Positions 35,897 to 43,937 of a stretch of 64,000 nucleotides of DNA are shown here, in pieces; the first letter of the stretch is position 1; each line of letters opens with the position of its first letter. The notes under the pieces were generated by a model. The model did not search any database and was not told the origin of the DNA. It saw nothing but the letters and a program-made list of their open reading frames with translations. This DNA is from Mycobacterium conspicuum (GTDB lineage Bacteria; Actinomycetota; Actinomycetes; Mycobacteriales; Mycobacteriaceae), in contig NZ_AP022613.1 of assembly GCF_010730195.1 (NCBI RefSeq), positions 372,001-436,000 of the forward strand. Direction: 5' to 3'. Position numbers and translations under genes: made by a program.

Positions 35897-36796
35897 ATGC
35901 TTTCCGACATGGCAAGGATCGCGATCATCGGTGGTGGCAGCATCGGCGAGGCGTTGCTGTCTGGGTTGCTGCGGGCGGGGCGGCAGGCGAAAGACCTGGT
36001 GGTGGCCGAGCGGATCGAAGACCGGGCCAAATACCTGGCGGACAGCTATGCGGTGTTGGTGACGTCCTCGGTGACCGAGGCCGTGGACAACGCGACGTTT
36101 GTCGTGGTTGCGGTGAAGCCCGCGGACGTCGAGTCCGTGTTGACCGAGCTGGCCGACGCGGCCGCCAACGCCGACAACGACAGCGCCGAGCAGGTGTTCG
36201 TGACCGTGGCCGCCGGCATCACCATCACCTACTTCGAGTCCCGGCTGCCGGCCGGCACCCCGGTGATCCGGGCGATGCCCAACGCGGCCGCGCTGGTGGG
36301 CGCGGCGGTGACGGCGCTGGCCACCGGCCGTTTCGTGACGCCGGCACAGCTCGAGGAGGTGTCGGCCCTGTTCGACGCGGTCGGCGGGGTGCTCACCGTT
36401 CCCGAGGCGCAGATGGACGCGGTGACCGCGCTGTCCGGCTCGGGCCCGGCGTACTTCTTCTTGCTGGTAGAGGCGCTGGTCGACGCCGGCGTCGCGGCGG
36501 GTCTGAGCCGTGCGGTGGCCGCCGACCTGACCGCCCAGACGATGGCCGGTTCGGCGGCGATGCTCCTGGAACGGATGAACCAAAACGGCGGCGCCGGGGC
36601 GTCGGCCGAGGGCGCGTCGCTGGGGGTGCAGGTGGACGCCTCGGCCGCGCAGTTGCGCGCCACGGTCACCTCGCCCGGTGGCACCACCGCCGCTGGGCTG
36701 CGGGAACTGGAACGCGGCGGCTTGCGCGCCGCCGTGGACGCCGCCGTCCAGGCCGCCAAAAGCCGCTCTGAGCAGCTAAGAATTACATCCGAATAA
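35897..36796 (+). CDS. proC: Pyrroline-5-carboxylate reductase
   Basis: Last step of proline synthesis, NAD(P)H-dependent. Rossmann motif IAIIGGGSIGEALLSGLL at about residues 8-25, VVAVKPADVESVL near 73, IRAMPNAAALVG near 122 and the signature SGSGPAYFFLLVEAL near 178. 299 aa from the ATG at 35897 (MLSDMARIAI); Mtb starts at the same point. An internal ATG at 35909 is also possible. The TAA stop forms the left end of an unusual A+T-rich tract. Confidence 0.95.
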   Translation: MLSDMARIAIIGGGSIGEALLSGLLRAGRQAKDLVVAERIEDRAKYLADSYAVLVTSSVTEAVDNATFVVVAVKPADVESVLTELADAAANADNDSAEQVFVTVAAGITITYFESRLPAGTPVIRAMPNAAALVGAAVTALATGRFVTPAQLEEVSALFDAVGGVLTVPEAQMDAVTALSGSGPAYFFLLVEALVDAGVAAGLSRAVAADLTAQTMAGSAAMLLERMNQNGGAGASAEGASLGVQVDASAAQLRATVTSPGGTTAAGLRELERGGLRAAVDAAVQAAKSRSEQLRITSE

Positions 36797-36836
36797 TTTT
36801 AAAATTTCGAATTGATTATCCCCCACCAGTACCAGT
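36791..36836. promoter_or_regulatory. A+T-rich tract with AATTTTAAAATT palindrome upstream of the excisionase-like gene
   Basis: 46 bases with strikingly high A+T for this genome. They include the perfect 12-bp palindrome AATTTTAAAATT (36795-36806) and CCAGTACCAGTAA nearby (36824-36836). It lies about 105-145 bases upstream of the small DNA-binding protein at 36937 and is probably its promoter or operator region. Confidence 0.5.
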
Positions 36837-36936
36837 AACCCCATTAGTCCCGCTATTCTCCTGTGTGTATGCACGCGTGGGTGCCAGCGGAGGGGAAGCC
36901 GGTGGCGCTGCGCGTGCCTGACACGATTGGGTTGCG

Positions 36937-37194
36937 ATGACGTCAACGAACGGGCCATCGGCGCGAGATTCCGCTGGCAAGGCGCGGGACACCGGTTCCG
37001 TCGACAGCCAGCAGGCCAGGACACAATTTCTGACCGTCGCCGAGGTGGCCGCGCTGATGCGGGTCTCCAAGATGACGGTGTACCGGCTGGTGCACAACGG
37101 TGAGCTGCCCGCGGTTCGGGTCGGTCGCTCCTTCCGGGTGCATGCCAAGGCCGTCCACGACATGCTGGAGACGTCGTACTTCGACGCCGGCTAG
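36937..37194 (+). CDS. Small excisionase/MerR-type DNA-binding protein (Rv0500A-like)
   Basis: 85 aa. After about 28 polar residues a single winged helix-turn-helix of the excisionase (HTH_17) type fills the rest: FLTVAEVAALMRVSKMTVYRLV, cut: TVAEVAALMRVSKMTVYRL, then GELPAVRVGRSFRVHAKAV. This class binds DNA as a small architectural or regulatory protein; targets are unknown. ATG at 36937. No integrase or other mobile gene is nearby, so it is not part of a prophage. Confidence 0.86.
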   Translation: MTSTNGPSARDSAGKARDTGSVDSQQARTQFLTVAEVAALMRVSKMTVYRLVHNGELPAVRVGRSFRVHAKAVHDMLETSYFDAG

Positions 37195-37299
37195 GTCGCG
37201 CCGGGCTCGCTGGCCGCACGGCGCCAAGCCGGTTTGGTGTTGGCCGCGTCCCGCCGGGTAAGGTGACCGGGTCCAAACTTTGAAGCAGATAGCGGAGTC

Positions 37300-37401
37300 A
37301 TGGGTTCAGTCATCAAGAAGCGGCGCAAGCGCATGTCGAAGAAGAAGCACCGCAAACTGCTGCGTCGCACCCGGGTGCAGCGCAGAAAACTCGGCAAGTA
37401 A
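37300..37401 (+). CDS. 33-aa basic protein, AURKAIP1/COX24 family (Rv0500B-like)
   Basis: ATG at 37300 follows AGCGGAG and opens a 33-residue frame, [19 protein letters not shown] continuing [14 protein letters not shown], ending TAA at 37399-37401. More than half of the residues are Lys or Arg. This tiny protein is universally conserved in actinobacteria and belongs to the bS22/AURKAIP1-COX24 type, a ribosome-associated protein found in mycobacterial small subunits. It lies 105 bases after the excisionase-like gene. Confidence 0.88.
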
Positions 37402-37453
37402 ATCGCTGGATCGGTAACGCCGCTGTAGCAACCGGGCCGCTAGGCTCGTCTGC

Positions 37454-38575
37454 GTGGACACGTCGAGTGGCCCTGACGGGGGCGGGACAAGCGGCGGCAC
37501 CGTGCACTACCCCAAAGTCGTGCTGGTCACCGGTGCATGCCGATTCCTCGGCGGCTACCTGACCGCCCGGCTCGCGCAGAACCCGCTCATCAACGGGGTC
37601 ATCGCGGTCGACGCGATCGCGCCGAGCAAGGACATGCTGCGCCGGATGGGCCGGGCCGAGTTCGTCCGCGCCGATATCCGCAATCCGTTTATCGCCAAGG
37701 TGATTCGAAACGGCGACGTCGACACGGTGGTGCATGCGGCCGCGGCGTCGTACGCACCGCGCTCGGGCGGCAGCGCGGCGTTGAAGGAAATCAACGTGAT
37801 GGGCGCGATGCAACTCTTCGCGGCCTGTCAGAAGGCGCCGTCGGTGCGTCGGGTCGTGCTGAAGTCGACGTCCGAGGTGTATGGGTCCAGCGCGCACGAC
37901 CCGGTGATGTTCACCGAGGACAGCAGCAGCCGTCGGCCGTTTCGCGACGGATTCGCCAAGGACAGCCTGGATATCGAGGGTTACGCGCGTGGGCTGGGTC
38001 GGCGCCGGCCCGATATCGCCGTCACGATTCTGCGGCTGGCCAACATGATTGGGCCGGCGATGGACACCACGCTGTCGCGGTATCTGGCCGGGCCGTTGGT
38101 TCCGACCATGTTCGGCCGCGACGCGCGACTGCAGCTGCTGCACGAGCAGGATGCGCTGGGAGCGTTGGAGCGCGCGGCGATGGCCGGCAAGGCCGGCACC
38201 TTCAACATCGGTGCCGACGGTATCATCATGCTGTCCCAGGCGATTCGCCGCGCGGGCCGAATTCCGTTGCCAGTACCCGGTTTTGGCGTATTCGCGCTCG
38301 ATTCGCTAAGGCGGGCTAATCGTTACACCGAGATCACCCGAGACCAATTCAATTACTTGAGTTATGGCCGGGTGATGGATACCAGTCGGATGCGCTCGGA
38401 ACTTGGCTACCAGCCCAAATGGAGTACGGCCGAGGCGTTCGACGACTACGTTCGCGGCCGCGGCCTGACTCCCATTATCGACCCACATCGGGTACGCTCC
38501 CTGGAGGATCGCGCTATTGCGATTGCCCAGCGCTGGGGTAGCCGAAATCCAATTCCATGGGGTGGGGTCAGGTAG
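37454..38575 (+). CDS. galE2: NAD-dependent epimerase/dehydratase family protein GalE2
   Basis: 373 aa extended SDR. Rossmann motif VTGACRFLGGYLTARL near residue 25, AVDAIAPSKD, DTVVHAAAASYAP and SSTSEVYGSS (here KSTSEVYGS). The usual YxxxK catalytic pair is not evident; the matching region reads FAKDSLDIEGYARGL. UDP-galactose epimerase activity is therefore doubtful despite the name. GTG start at 37454. The downstream acyltransferase follows within 6 bases. Confidence 0.85.
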   Translation: MDTSSGPDGGGTSGGTVHYPKVVLVTGACRFLGGYLTARLAQNPLINGVIAVDAIAPSKDMLRRMGRAEFVRADIRNPFIAKVIRNGDVDTVVHAAAASYAPRSGGSAALKEINVMGAMQLFAACQKAPSVRRVVLKSTSEVYGSSAHDPVMFTEDSSSRRPFRDGFAKDSLDIEGYARGLGRRRPDIAVTILRLANMIGPAMDTTLSRYLAGPLVPTMFGRDARLQLLHEQDALGALERAAMAGKAGTFNIGADGIIMLSQAIRRAGRIPLPVPGFGVFALDSLRRANRYTEITRDQFNYLSYGRVMDTSRMRSELGYQPKWSTAEAFDDYVRGRGLTPIIDPHRVRSLEDRAIAIAQRWGSRNPIPWGGVR

Positions 38576-38580
38576 ATATC

Positions 38581-39648
38581 GTGGCGGGTGAAAACAGAGC
38601 GAATGTTATTCCACTGCACACGAATCGGGGCCGGGTAACAGCGCGTCGCAGAGCGGATCAACGGGCAGGCGACTCCGGTCAGCATCCCTCGTTGCTCACT
38701 GACACCCGCGGCCGTGCGTCCGCCGAACAACTCGCCGCCGTCGTTCGTGAGATCGACGAGCACCGCCGCGCCGCGGGCGCGCCGGCTCCCGCCGAGGTGC
38801 CGCTCAACGAGCTCGCCGAGCGCGTCGCCGCCGTGGCCGGATTCCTTCGCAAACGACTGACCGGTGACTACAGCGTTGACGAGTTCGGGTTCGATCCGCA
38901 CTTCAATGCCGCGATCGTGCGGCCGCTGCTGAGGTTCTTCTTCCGCTCATGGTTCCGCGTCGAAGTCAGCGGCATCGAGAACCTGCCCAGCGAAGGCGCC
39001 GCGCTGTTGGTGGCTAACCACGCCGGGGTCCTGCCGTTCGACGGGCTGATGCTGTCGGTGGCGGTGCACGACAACCACCCGTCCGAGCGCGACCTACGGC
39101 TGCTGGCCGCCGACATGGTGTTCGACCTGCCCGTGGTCGGGGAGGCCGCCCGCAAGGCCGGGCACACCATGGCCTGCACGACCGACGCACAGCGGCTGCT
39201 CGCCTCCGGCGAGCTGACCGCCGTCTTCCCCGAGGGCTACAAGGGTTTGGGGAAACGCTTCGAGGACCGTTACCGGCTGCAGCGATTCGGCCGCGGCGGC
39301 TTCGTCACCGCGGCGCTGCGCACCAAGGCGCCGATCATTCCGTGCTCGATCATCGGCTCCGAAGAGATCTACCCGATGCTGACCGACGTCAAGTTGCTGG
39401 CGCGGCTGTTCGGCCTGCCCTATTTCCCCATCACGCCGCTGTTCCCGCTGGCCGGACCCGCGGGCCTGGTGCCGCTGCCGTCGAAGTGGCGCATCGCATT
39501 TGGCGAGCCGATCTACACCGCCGACTACGCCGCCAGCGACGCCGAGGATCCGATGGTCACGTTCGAGCTGACCGACCAGGTGCGGGAGACCATCCAGCAG
39601 ACGCTGTACCGCCTGCTGGCCGGCCGCCGCAACATCTTCTTCGGCTGA
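38581..39648 (+). CDS. PlsC-type lysophospholipid acyltransferase (Rv0502-like)
   Basis: 355 aa from a GTG at 38581 (an ATG at 38557 overlapping galE2 is an alternative). Acyltransferase signature LVANHAGVLPFDGLML, in which His and Asp are six residues apart instead of the classical four, then the substrate motif VFPEGYKGLGK. A polar N-terminal 90 residues precede the domain. Likely acylates a glycerol- or glycolipid at the membrane face; substrate unknown. It is convergent with cmaA2, with 3 bases between stops. Confidence 0.86.
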   Translation: MAGENRANVIPLHTNRGRVTARRRADQRAGDSGQHPSLLTDTRGRASAEQLAAVVREIDEHRRAAGAPAPAEVPLNELAERVAAVAGFLRKRLTGDYSVDEFGFDPHFNAAIVRPLLRFFFRSWFRVEVSGIENLPSEGAALLVANHAGVLPFDGLMLSVAVHDNHPSERDLRLLAADMVFDLPVVGEAARKAGHTMACTTDAQRLLASGELTAVFPEGYKGLGKRFEDRYRLQRFGRGGFVTAALRTKAPIIPCSIIGSEEIYPMLTDVKLLARLFGLPYFPITPLFPLAGPAGLVPLPSKWRIAFGEPIYTADYAASDAEDPMVTFELTDQVRETIQQTLYRLLAGRRNIFFG

Positions 39649-39651
39649 GTT

Positions 39652-40578
39652 CTATTTGACCAGGGTGAACTGGCAGACGTTGGTGTACCCGTCGCGGAAC
39701 AGATCCGAGCAGCCGCGCAAATACTTCAGGTAAATGTCGTAGGTCTCCTGGCCCTTCAGGGCGATGGCCTCTTCCTTGTGCGCCTCGAGCGCGTCGCCCC
39801 ACGCGGTCAGCGTCGGAACGTAGTTCTTCCCGATCATGTGATGCCGCTCGATCTTGAAGCCCGCGTCGGTCGAGTATTTGTCGACCAAATCGATCTGGGG
39901 CAACTTTCCGCCGGGGTAGATCTCCTTGAGAATGAACCTGATGAACCGCACCAGGGTCATGTTGATCTGTAGGCCCATCGCCTTGCCCTCCTCGGCGGTG
40001 GGCACCACGATGCTGTGCAGCAACATCCGGCCGTCGTCGGGCAGCACGTCGTAGTACTTCTTGAAAAAGGTGGCGTAGCGCTCGTATCCGGCGTCACCCG
40101 CGCCGTCGGCGAAATGCTCGAAGGCGCCCAGCGACACGATGCGGTCGACCGGCTCGTCGGGGAATTCCTCCCAGCCCTGGATCCGCACCTCCTTGCGGCG
40201 CGGGCTGTCCATCTTTTCGAACTCGGCCACAGAGTGGGCGTACTGGTTCTCGGAAAGCGTCAGGCCGATGACGTCGACGTCGTATTCGGCCACCGCGTGC
40301 CGCATCGTCGAGCCCCACCCGCAGCCGATGTCCAGCAGCGTCATGCCGGGCTCGAGGTTGAGCTTGTCCAGGGCGAGCTTGCGCTTGGCGTACTGCGCCT
40401 CTTCCAGCGTCTTGGTCAGATGCTGCGGGTCGGGATTCTCGTCGAAGTAGCCGCAGCTGTAGGTCATCGACGGATCGAGCCACAGCTTGAAGAACTCGTT
40501 GGACTTGTCGTAATGGGATCGGACCGCCTCGACAGGCGGCTTTAGCTGGGTGCTACGCGTTTCACCCTGTGACTGCAT
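39652..40578 (-). CDS. cmaA2: Cyclopropane mycolic acid synthase CmaA2
   Basis: 308 aa CMAS-family methyltransferase, which makes trans-cyclopropanes on oxygenated mycolates in Mtb. LKPPVEAVRSHYDKSNEFFKLW, given as EAVRSHYDKSNEFFKLW, SAM motif LLDIGCGWGSTM, and ending RGCSDLFRDGYTNVCQFTLVK, shown as YTNVCQFTLVK, identify the CmaA2 branch. Residues 46-56 read DENPDPQHLTK where the paralogues UmaA and PcaA in this window have ERDDM, a 6-residue longer surface loop. ATG at 40578 lies inside the end of the HadA-like gene (17-bp overlap). Confidence 0.92.
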   Translation of the reverse strand: MQSQGETRSTQLKPPVEAVRSHYDKSNEFFKLWLDPSMTYSCGYFDENPDPQHLTKTLEEAQYAKRKLALDKLNLEPGMTLLDIGCGWGSTMRHAVAEYDVDVIGLTLSENQYAHSVAEFEKMDSPRRKEVRIQGWEEFPDEPVDRIVSLGAFEHFADGAGDAGYERYATFFKKYYDVLPDDGRMLLHSIVVPTAEEGKAMGLQINMTLVRFIRFILKEIYPGGKLPQIDLVDKYSTDAGFKIERHHMIGKNYVPTLTAWGDALEAHKEEAIALKGQETYDIYLKYLRGCSDLFRDGYTNVCQFTLVK

Positions 40579-41101
40579 TCGAATCGCCCCTACTTTCGGC
40601 AGATATTGCAGCTACCGCGGCGACGGTTTCTTCAGCGCCGGCGTCTTGGTGTGCGGCCTCCCCCAGCATCGTGACGACACTGGTGACGACCGGTTTCCCC
40701 TCGGCGTCGGTGACTTCACTGCGGATCTCACAGATCACGGCCCCGTGGGACTCGATCACCGAGTCGAGATAGGTGTCGAAGTACAGCCTATCGTGCGCTT
40801 GGATCGGGCGGTGAAACAGAAATTTCTGATCGCGGTGCATGACCCGGGCGATGTTGATCGGAATCGAGAACTTCGTGAAGATCTCCAGCTGCACGCGACG
40901 CCCCGCGACGGCCAAAAATGTGATGGGCGCGACCAGCGCCTGGTAGCCGGCTTTGGCGGCCTCGGCGTCGTCGTAATGGGCCGGGTGGTCGTCCTTGACC
41001 GCGACCGCGAACTCGCGGATCTTTTCACGCCCCACCTCGAAGTAGTCCGGTGCCCGGTAATGGCTGCCGATGAGGCCTTCGGTTCCCTCGGGAAGGGTCA
41101 T
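40562..41101 (-). CDS. HadA-like (R)-hydroxyacyl dehydratase subunit (Rv0504c)
   Basis: 179 aa single hot-dog domain of the FAS1_DH/HadA type: GSHYRAPDYFEVGREKIREFAVAV, cut: YFEVGREKIREFAVAV, DDHPAHYDDAEAAKAGY, APITFLAVAGRR. HadA-type subunits bind the acyl chain and need a HadB partner for catalysis. The catalytic Asp-His is not expected here. Position between serB1 and cmaA2 suggests a role in mycolate or fatty-acid chain handling. ATG at 41101. Confidence 0.86.
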   Translation of the reverse strand: MTLPEGTEGLIGSHYRAPDYFEVGREKIREFAVAVKDDHPAHYDDAEAAKAGYQALVAPITFLAVAGRRVQLEIFTKFSIPINIARVMHRDQKFLFHRPIQAHDRLYFDTYLDSVIESHGAVICEIRSEVTDAEGKPVVTSVVTMLGEAAHQDAGAEETVAAVAAISAESRGDSNAVTG

Positions 41102-41155
41102 GGCTGGTGTTCTCCCGGCTGTTTCGCTGCGACTAGGTGATAGCGGCGCAGCCTA

Positions 41156-42076
41156 TCAGCGTGATTGGCGTCGGGACGCCAACGCGGCCAGCGCACCGCC
41201 CGCCGCGCCGAGCGCCAGCGCCGACGGCACCCCGATCCGGGCGGCCTTGCGCGCGGTTCGAAAATCGCGGATCTCCCAGCCCCGTTCGCGGGCCAGGCTG
41301 CGCAGCCGGGCGTCGGGGTTGATCGCGACCGCGGTGCCGACCAACGACAACATCGGCACGTCGTTGAAGCTGTCGGAATAGGCGGTGCAGCGCTTCAGGT
41401 TGAGCCCCTCGCGGATGGCCAGCGACCGCACGGCGTGGGCCTTGCCCGGGCCGTGCAGGATCTCGCCCACCAGCCTGCCGGTGAAGACACCGTCCACCGA
41501 TTCGGCGACCGTGCCCAGCGCGCCGGTCAGCCCGAGCCGGCGCGCGATGGTTGCCGCCAGCTCGTAGGGCGTGGCGGTGATCAGCCAGACCTGCTGGCCG
41601 GCGTCGAGGTGCATCTGCGTGAGCTCGCGGGTTCCGGCCCAGATCTTGTCGGCGATGATCTCGTCGTAGACCTCCTCGCCGAGGGCCACCAACTCCGAGA
41701 CCGATCGGCCCTCGATGAACGCGAGCGCCTTGCGCCGCCCGGCGGCGACGTCGTTGCTGTTCTCCTTGCCGAGCAACTGAAACTTGGCCTGCGCGTAGAT
41801 GAATCCCAGCACGTCGCGGTAGGTGAAGTAGTTGCGGGCCGCCAACCCGCGGCCGAAATGCACCGCCGACGAACCCTGCACCAGCGTGTTGTCCACGTCG
41901 AAGAACGCGGCGGCGGTCAGGTCGATGGGCGGCTGCGGCCGGTCATCCGAGGCGGCCACCTCGGCTTGCGTGGCCTTCAGGTCGTCGAGCGCGCGGCTGG
42001 CGCTGGCGTTATCGGTCAGGGTCTCCAGGTCGACGCGGCCGGCGCCCGCTGCGCTGCCGGGTTCCGCGGAAGTCAT
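41156..42076 (-). CDS. serB1: HAD-IB phosphatase, SerB1
   Basis: 306 aa. HAD motif I FFDVDNTLVQGSS at about residues 58-70, motif II ITATPYEL near 165, Lys in PGKAHAVR and motif III YSDSFNDVPMLSLVG near 238, then a hydrophobic C-terminal stretch (GVPSALALGAAGGALAAL). Annotated as phosphoserine phosphatase by family, although this HAD-IB group also includes lipid-phosphate phosphatases. The ATG at 42076 is chosen because GAGGAGG lies 7 bases upstream; the TTG at 42082 is too close to it. Confidence 0.86.
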   Translation of the reverse strand: MTSAEPGSAAGAGRVDLETLTDNASASRALDDLKATQAEVAASDDRPQPPIDLTAAAFFDVDNTLVQGSSAVHFGRGLAARNYFTYRDVLGFIYAQAKFQLLGKENSNDVAAGRRKALAFIEGRSVSELVALGEEVYDEIIADKIWAGTRELTQMHLDAGQQVWLITATPYELAATIARRLGLTGALGTVAESVDGVFTGRLVGEILHGPGKAHAVRSLAIREGLNLKRCTAYSDSFNDVPMLSLVGTAVAINPDARLRSLARERGWEIRDFRTARKAARIGVPSALALGAAGGALAALASRRQSR

Positions 42077-42191
42077 CGACAAACCTCCTCAATCCGTGTC
42101 GCCCGGTGGCCGGTACCAACACTATCCGGCACGCGCGTGTTAAGGAGGTTTGCGCACTGGTCACGACCGTTGACTTGGCACACTGGTGGGT

Positions 42192-42455
42192 ATGACCCAG
42201 GCCCGGCGGGTGGAGCTGCTGACCCGAGACCGCTGCACCATCTGCGCCCGGGTGCACGCCCGGCTGGCCGAGCTGGCCGGTGAACTGGGCTTCGACCTGT
42301 CCACTACCGACGTCGACGCCGCCGCGGCGGCGGGCAACCCCGGGCTGCGGGCCGAATTCGGCGATCGCCTGCCGGTGATCCTGCTGGACGGCCGCGAACA
42401 CAGCTACTGGGACATCGACGAGCCCCGGCTGCGCGCCGACCTGGCCCCGCGATGA
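42192..42455 (+). CDS. Glutaredoxin-like protein (DUF836, Rv0508)
   Basis: 87 aa from the ATG at 42192. The redox motif CTIC (C15-C18) lies after the first strand (RVELLTRDRCTICARV), then the thioredoxin-fold elements FDLSTTDVDAA and DRLPVILLDGREHSYWDIDEPRL, cut: RLPVILLDGREH. It probably acts as a small thiol oxidoreductase. It sits upstream of hemA but 110 bases apart. In Mtb mmpS2-mmpL2 lie between serB1 and this gene; here they are absent. Confidence 0.85.
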   Translation: MTQARRVELLTRDRCTICARVHARLAELAGELGFDLSTTDVDAAAAAGNPGLRAEFGDRLPVILLDGREHSYWDIDEPRLRADLAPR

Positions 42456-42565
42456 AGCCGCTCGATATTTGGTAGCCCAGCTCATCAACGATTACCGTAG
42501 ACACCAGTCCAGTGACGGCTTGAGAAAAGCTTGGAAAGCAAAGGAGCTGGCCAGGTGATGCTGCC

Positions 42566-43924
42566 GTGAGCATCCTGCTCTTCGGGGTTTCGCACCGCAG
42601 TGCGCCGGTCTCCGTCCTGGAACAGGTCAGCCTCGACGAATCCGACCAGATCAAGATCGTCGACCGAGTGCTGCAGTCGTCGCTGGTGACCGAGGCCATG
42701 GTGCTGTCGACGTGCAACCGCGTCGAGGTCTACGCCGTCGTGGACGCGTTCCACGCGGGCCTGGCGGTGATCGGGCAGGTGCTTTCGGAGCACTCCGGGA
42801 TGTCGATGGGCGACCTGACCAAATACGCCTACGTGCGCTACAGCGAGGCCGCCGTCGAGCACCTGTTCGCCGTGGCCAGCGGCCTGGACTCGGCGGTCAT
42901 CGGCGAACAGCAGGTGCTCGGTCAGGTGCGCCGCGCGTACGCCGCCGCGGAGGCCAACCGCAGCGTCGGGCGGGTGCTGCACGAGCTGGCCCAGCGCGCG
43001 CTGTCGGTGGGCAAGCGGGTGCATTCCGAGACCGCGATCGACGCTGCCGGCGCCTCGGTGGTGTCGGTGGCGCTGGGCATGGCCGAACGCAAGCTGGGCG
43101 GACTGTCCGGGAAGAGCGCGCTGGTGATCGGCGCCGGGTCGATGGGGGCGCTCGCGGCGGCGCAGCTCACCCGGGCGGGCATCGGCCAGATCCACGTGCT
43201 CAACCGGTCGTTGTCCCGGGCGCAGCGGCTGGTCCGCAAGGTCCGTGAATCCGGTGTGCCGGCCGAGGCGTCCACCCTGGACGGCTTGGCCGACGCGCTG
43301 GCCCATGCCGACGTGGTGGTCAGCTGCACCGGGGCGGTGACCCCGGTGGTTTCGCTGGCCGACGTGCATCACGCGCTGGCGGCCGCGCACCGCAGTGAAG
43401 CCCAGGAGGCCACCCAGCCGTTGGTGATCTGCGACCTGGGCATGCCGCGCGACGTCGATCCCGCGGTGGCCGGGCTTCCCGGCGTCTGGGTCGTCGACGT
43501 GGACCGCGTCCAGCACGAGCCTGCCGCCCACGCCGCCGCGACCGACGTCGACGCCGCCCGCGGCATCGTCGCCAGCGAGGTCGCCGGCTATCTGGTGGGG
43601 CAGCGGATGGCCGAGGTCACGCCGACCGTGACGGCGCTGCGCCAGCGCGCCGCCGATGTGGTCGAAGCGGAGCTGCTCCGCCTGGACAACCGGTTGCCCG
43701 GGCTGCAAAGCGCCGAGCGCGAAGAGGTGGCCCGCACCGTGCGCCGGGTGGTGGACAAGTTGCTGCACGCGCCCACCGTGCGGATCAAGCAGCTCGCCAG
43801 CGCCCCCGGCGGCGACAGCTACGCCGAGGCGCTGCGCGAGCTTTTCGAACTCGACCAAACCGCTGTCGACGCCGTAGCCGCGGGCGAATTGCCGGTGGCA
43901 CGAAGCGATTTCGCCGCCGAGTAG
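42566..43924 (+). CDS. hemA: Glutamyl-tRNA reductase
   Basis: First committed enzyme of haem synthesis by the C5 route: reduces Glu-tRNA to glutamate-1-semialdehyde with NADPH. Catalytic Cys50 in LSTCNRVEVYAVVD, GLDSAVIGEQQVLGQVRRAY near 105, given as DSAVIGEQQVLGQV, Rossmann motif ALVIGAGSMGAL near 180, and C-terminal dimerisation helices. 452 aa. GTG start at 42566; hemC follows within 13 bases. Confidence 0.96.
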   Translation: MSILLFGVSHRSAPVSVLEQVSLDESDQIKIVDRVLQSSLVTEAMVLSTCNRVEVYAVVDAFHAGLAVIGQVLSEHSGMSMGDLTKYAYVRYSEAAVEHLFAVASGLDSAVIGEQQVLGQVRRAYAAAEANRSVGRVLHELAQRALSVGKRVHSETAIDAAGASVVSVALGMAERKLGGLSGKSALVIGAGSMGALAAAQLTRAGIGQIHVLNRSLSRAQRLVRKVRESGVPAEASTLDGLADALAHADVVVSCTGAVTPVVSLADVHHALAAAHRSEAQEATQPLVICDLGMPRDVDPAVAGLPGVWVVDVDRVQHEPAAHAAATDVDAARGIVASEVAGYLVGQRMAEVTPTVTALRQRAADVVEAELLRLDNRLPGLQSAEREEVARTVRRVVDKLLHAPTVRIKQLASAPGGDSYAEALRELFELDQTAVDAVAAGELPVARSDFAAE

Positions 43925-43937
43925 CCGATTGGCCCAC

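Noticed and set aside
36937..37194. Excisionase-like gene as part of a prophage or integrative element
   Set aside because: No integrase, attachment repeat or phage gene is near, and the neighbours proC and galE2 are in conserved order.
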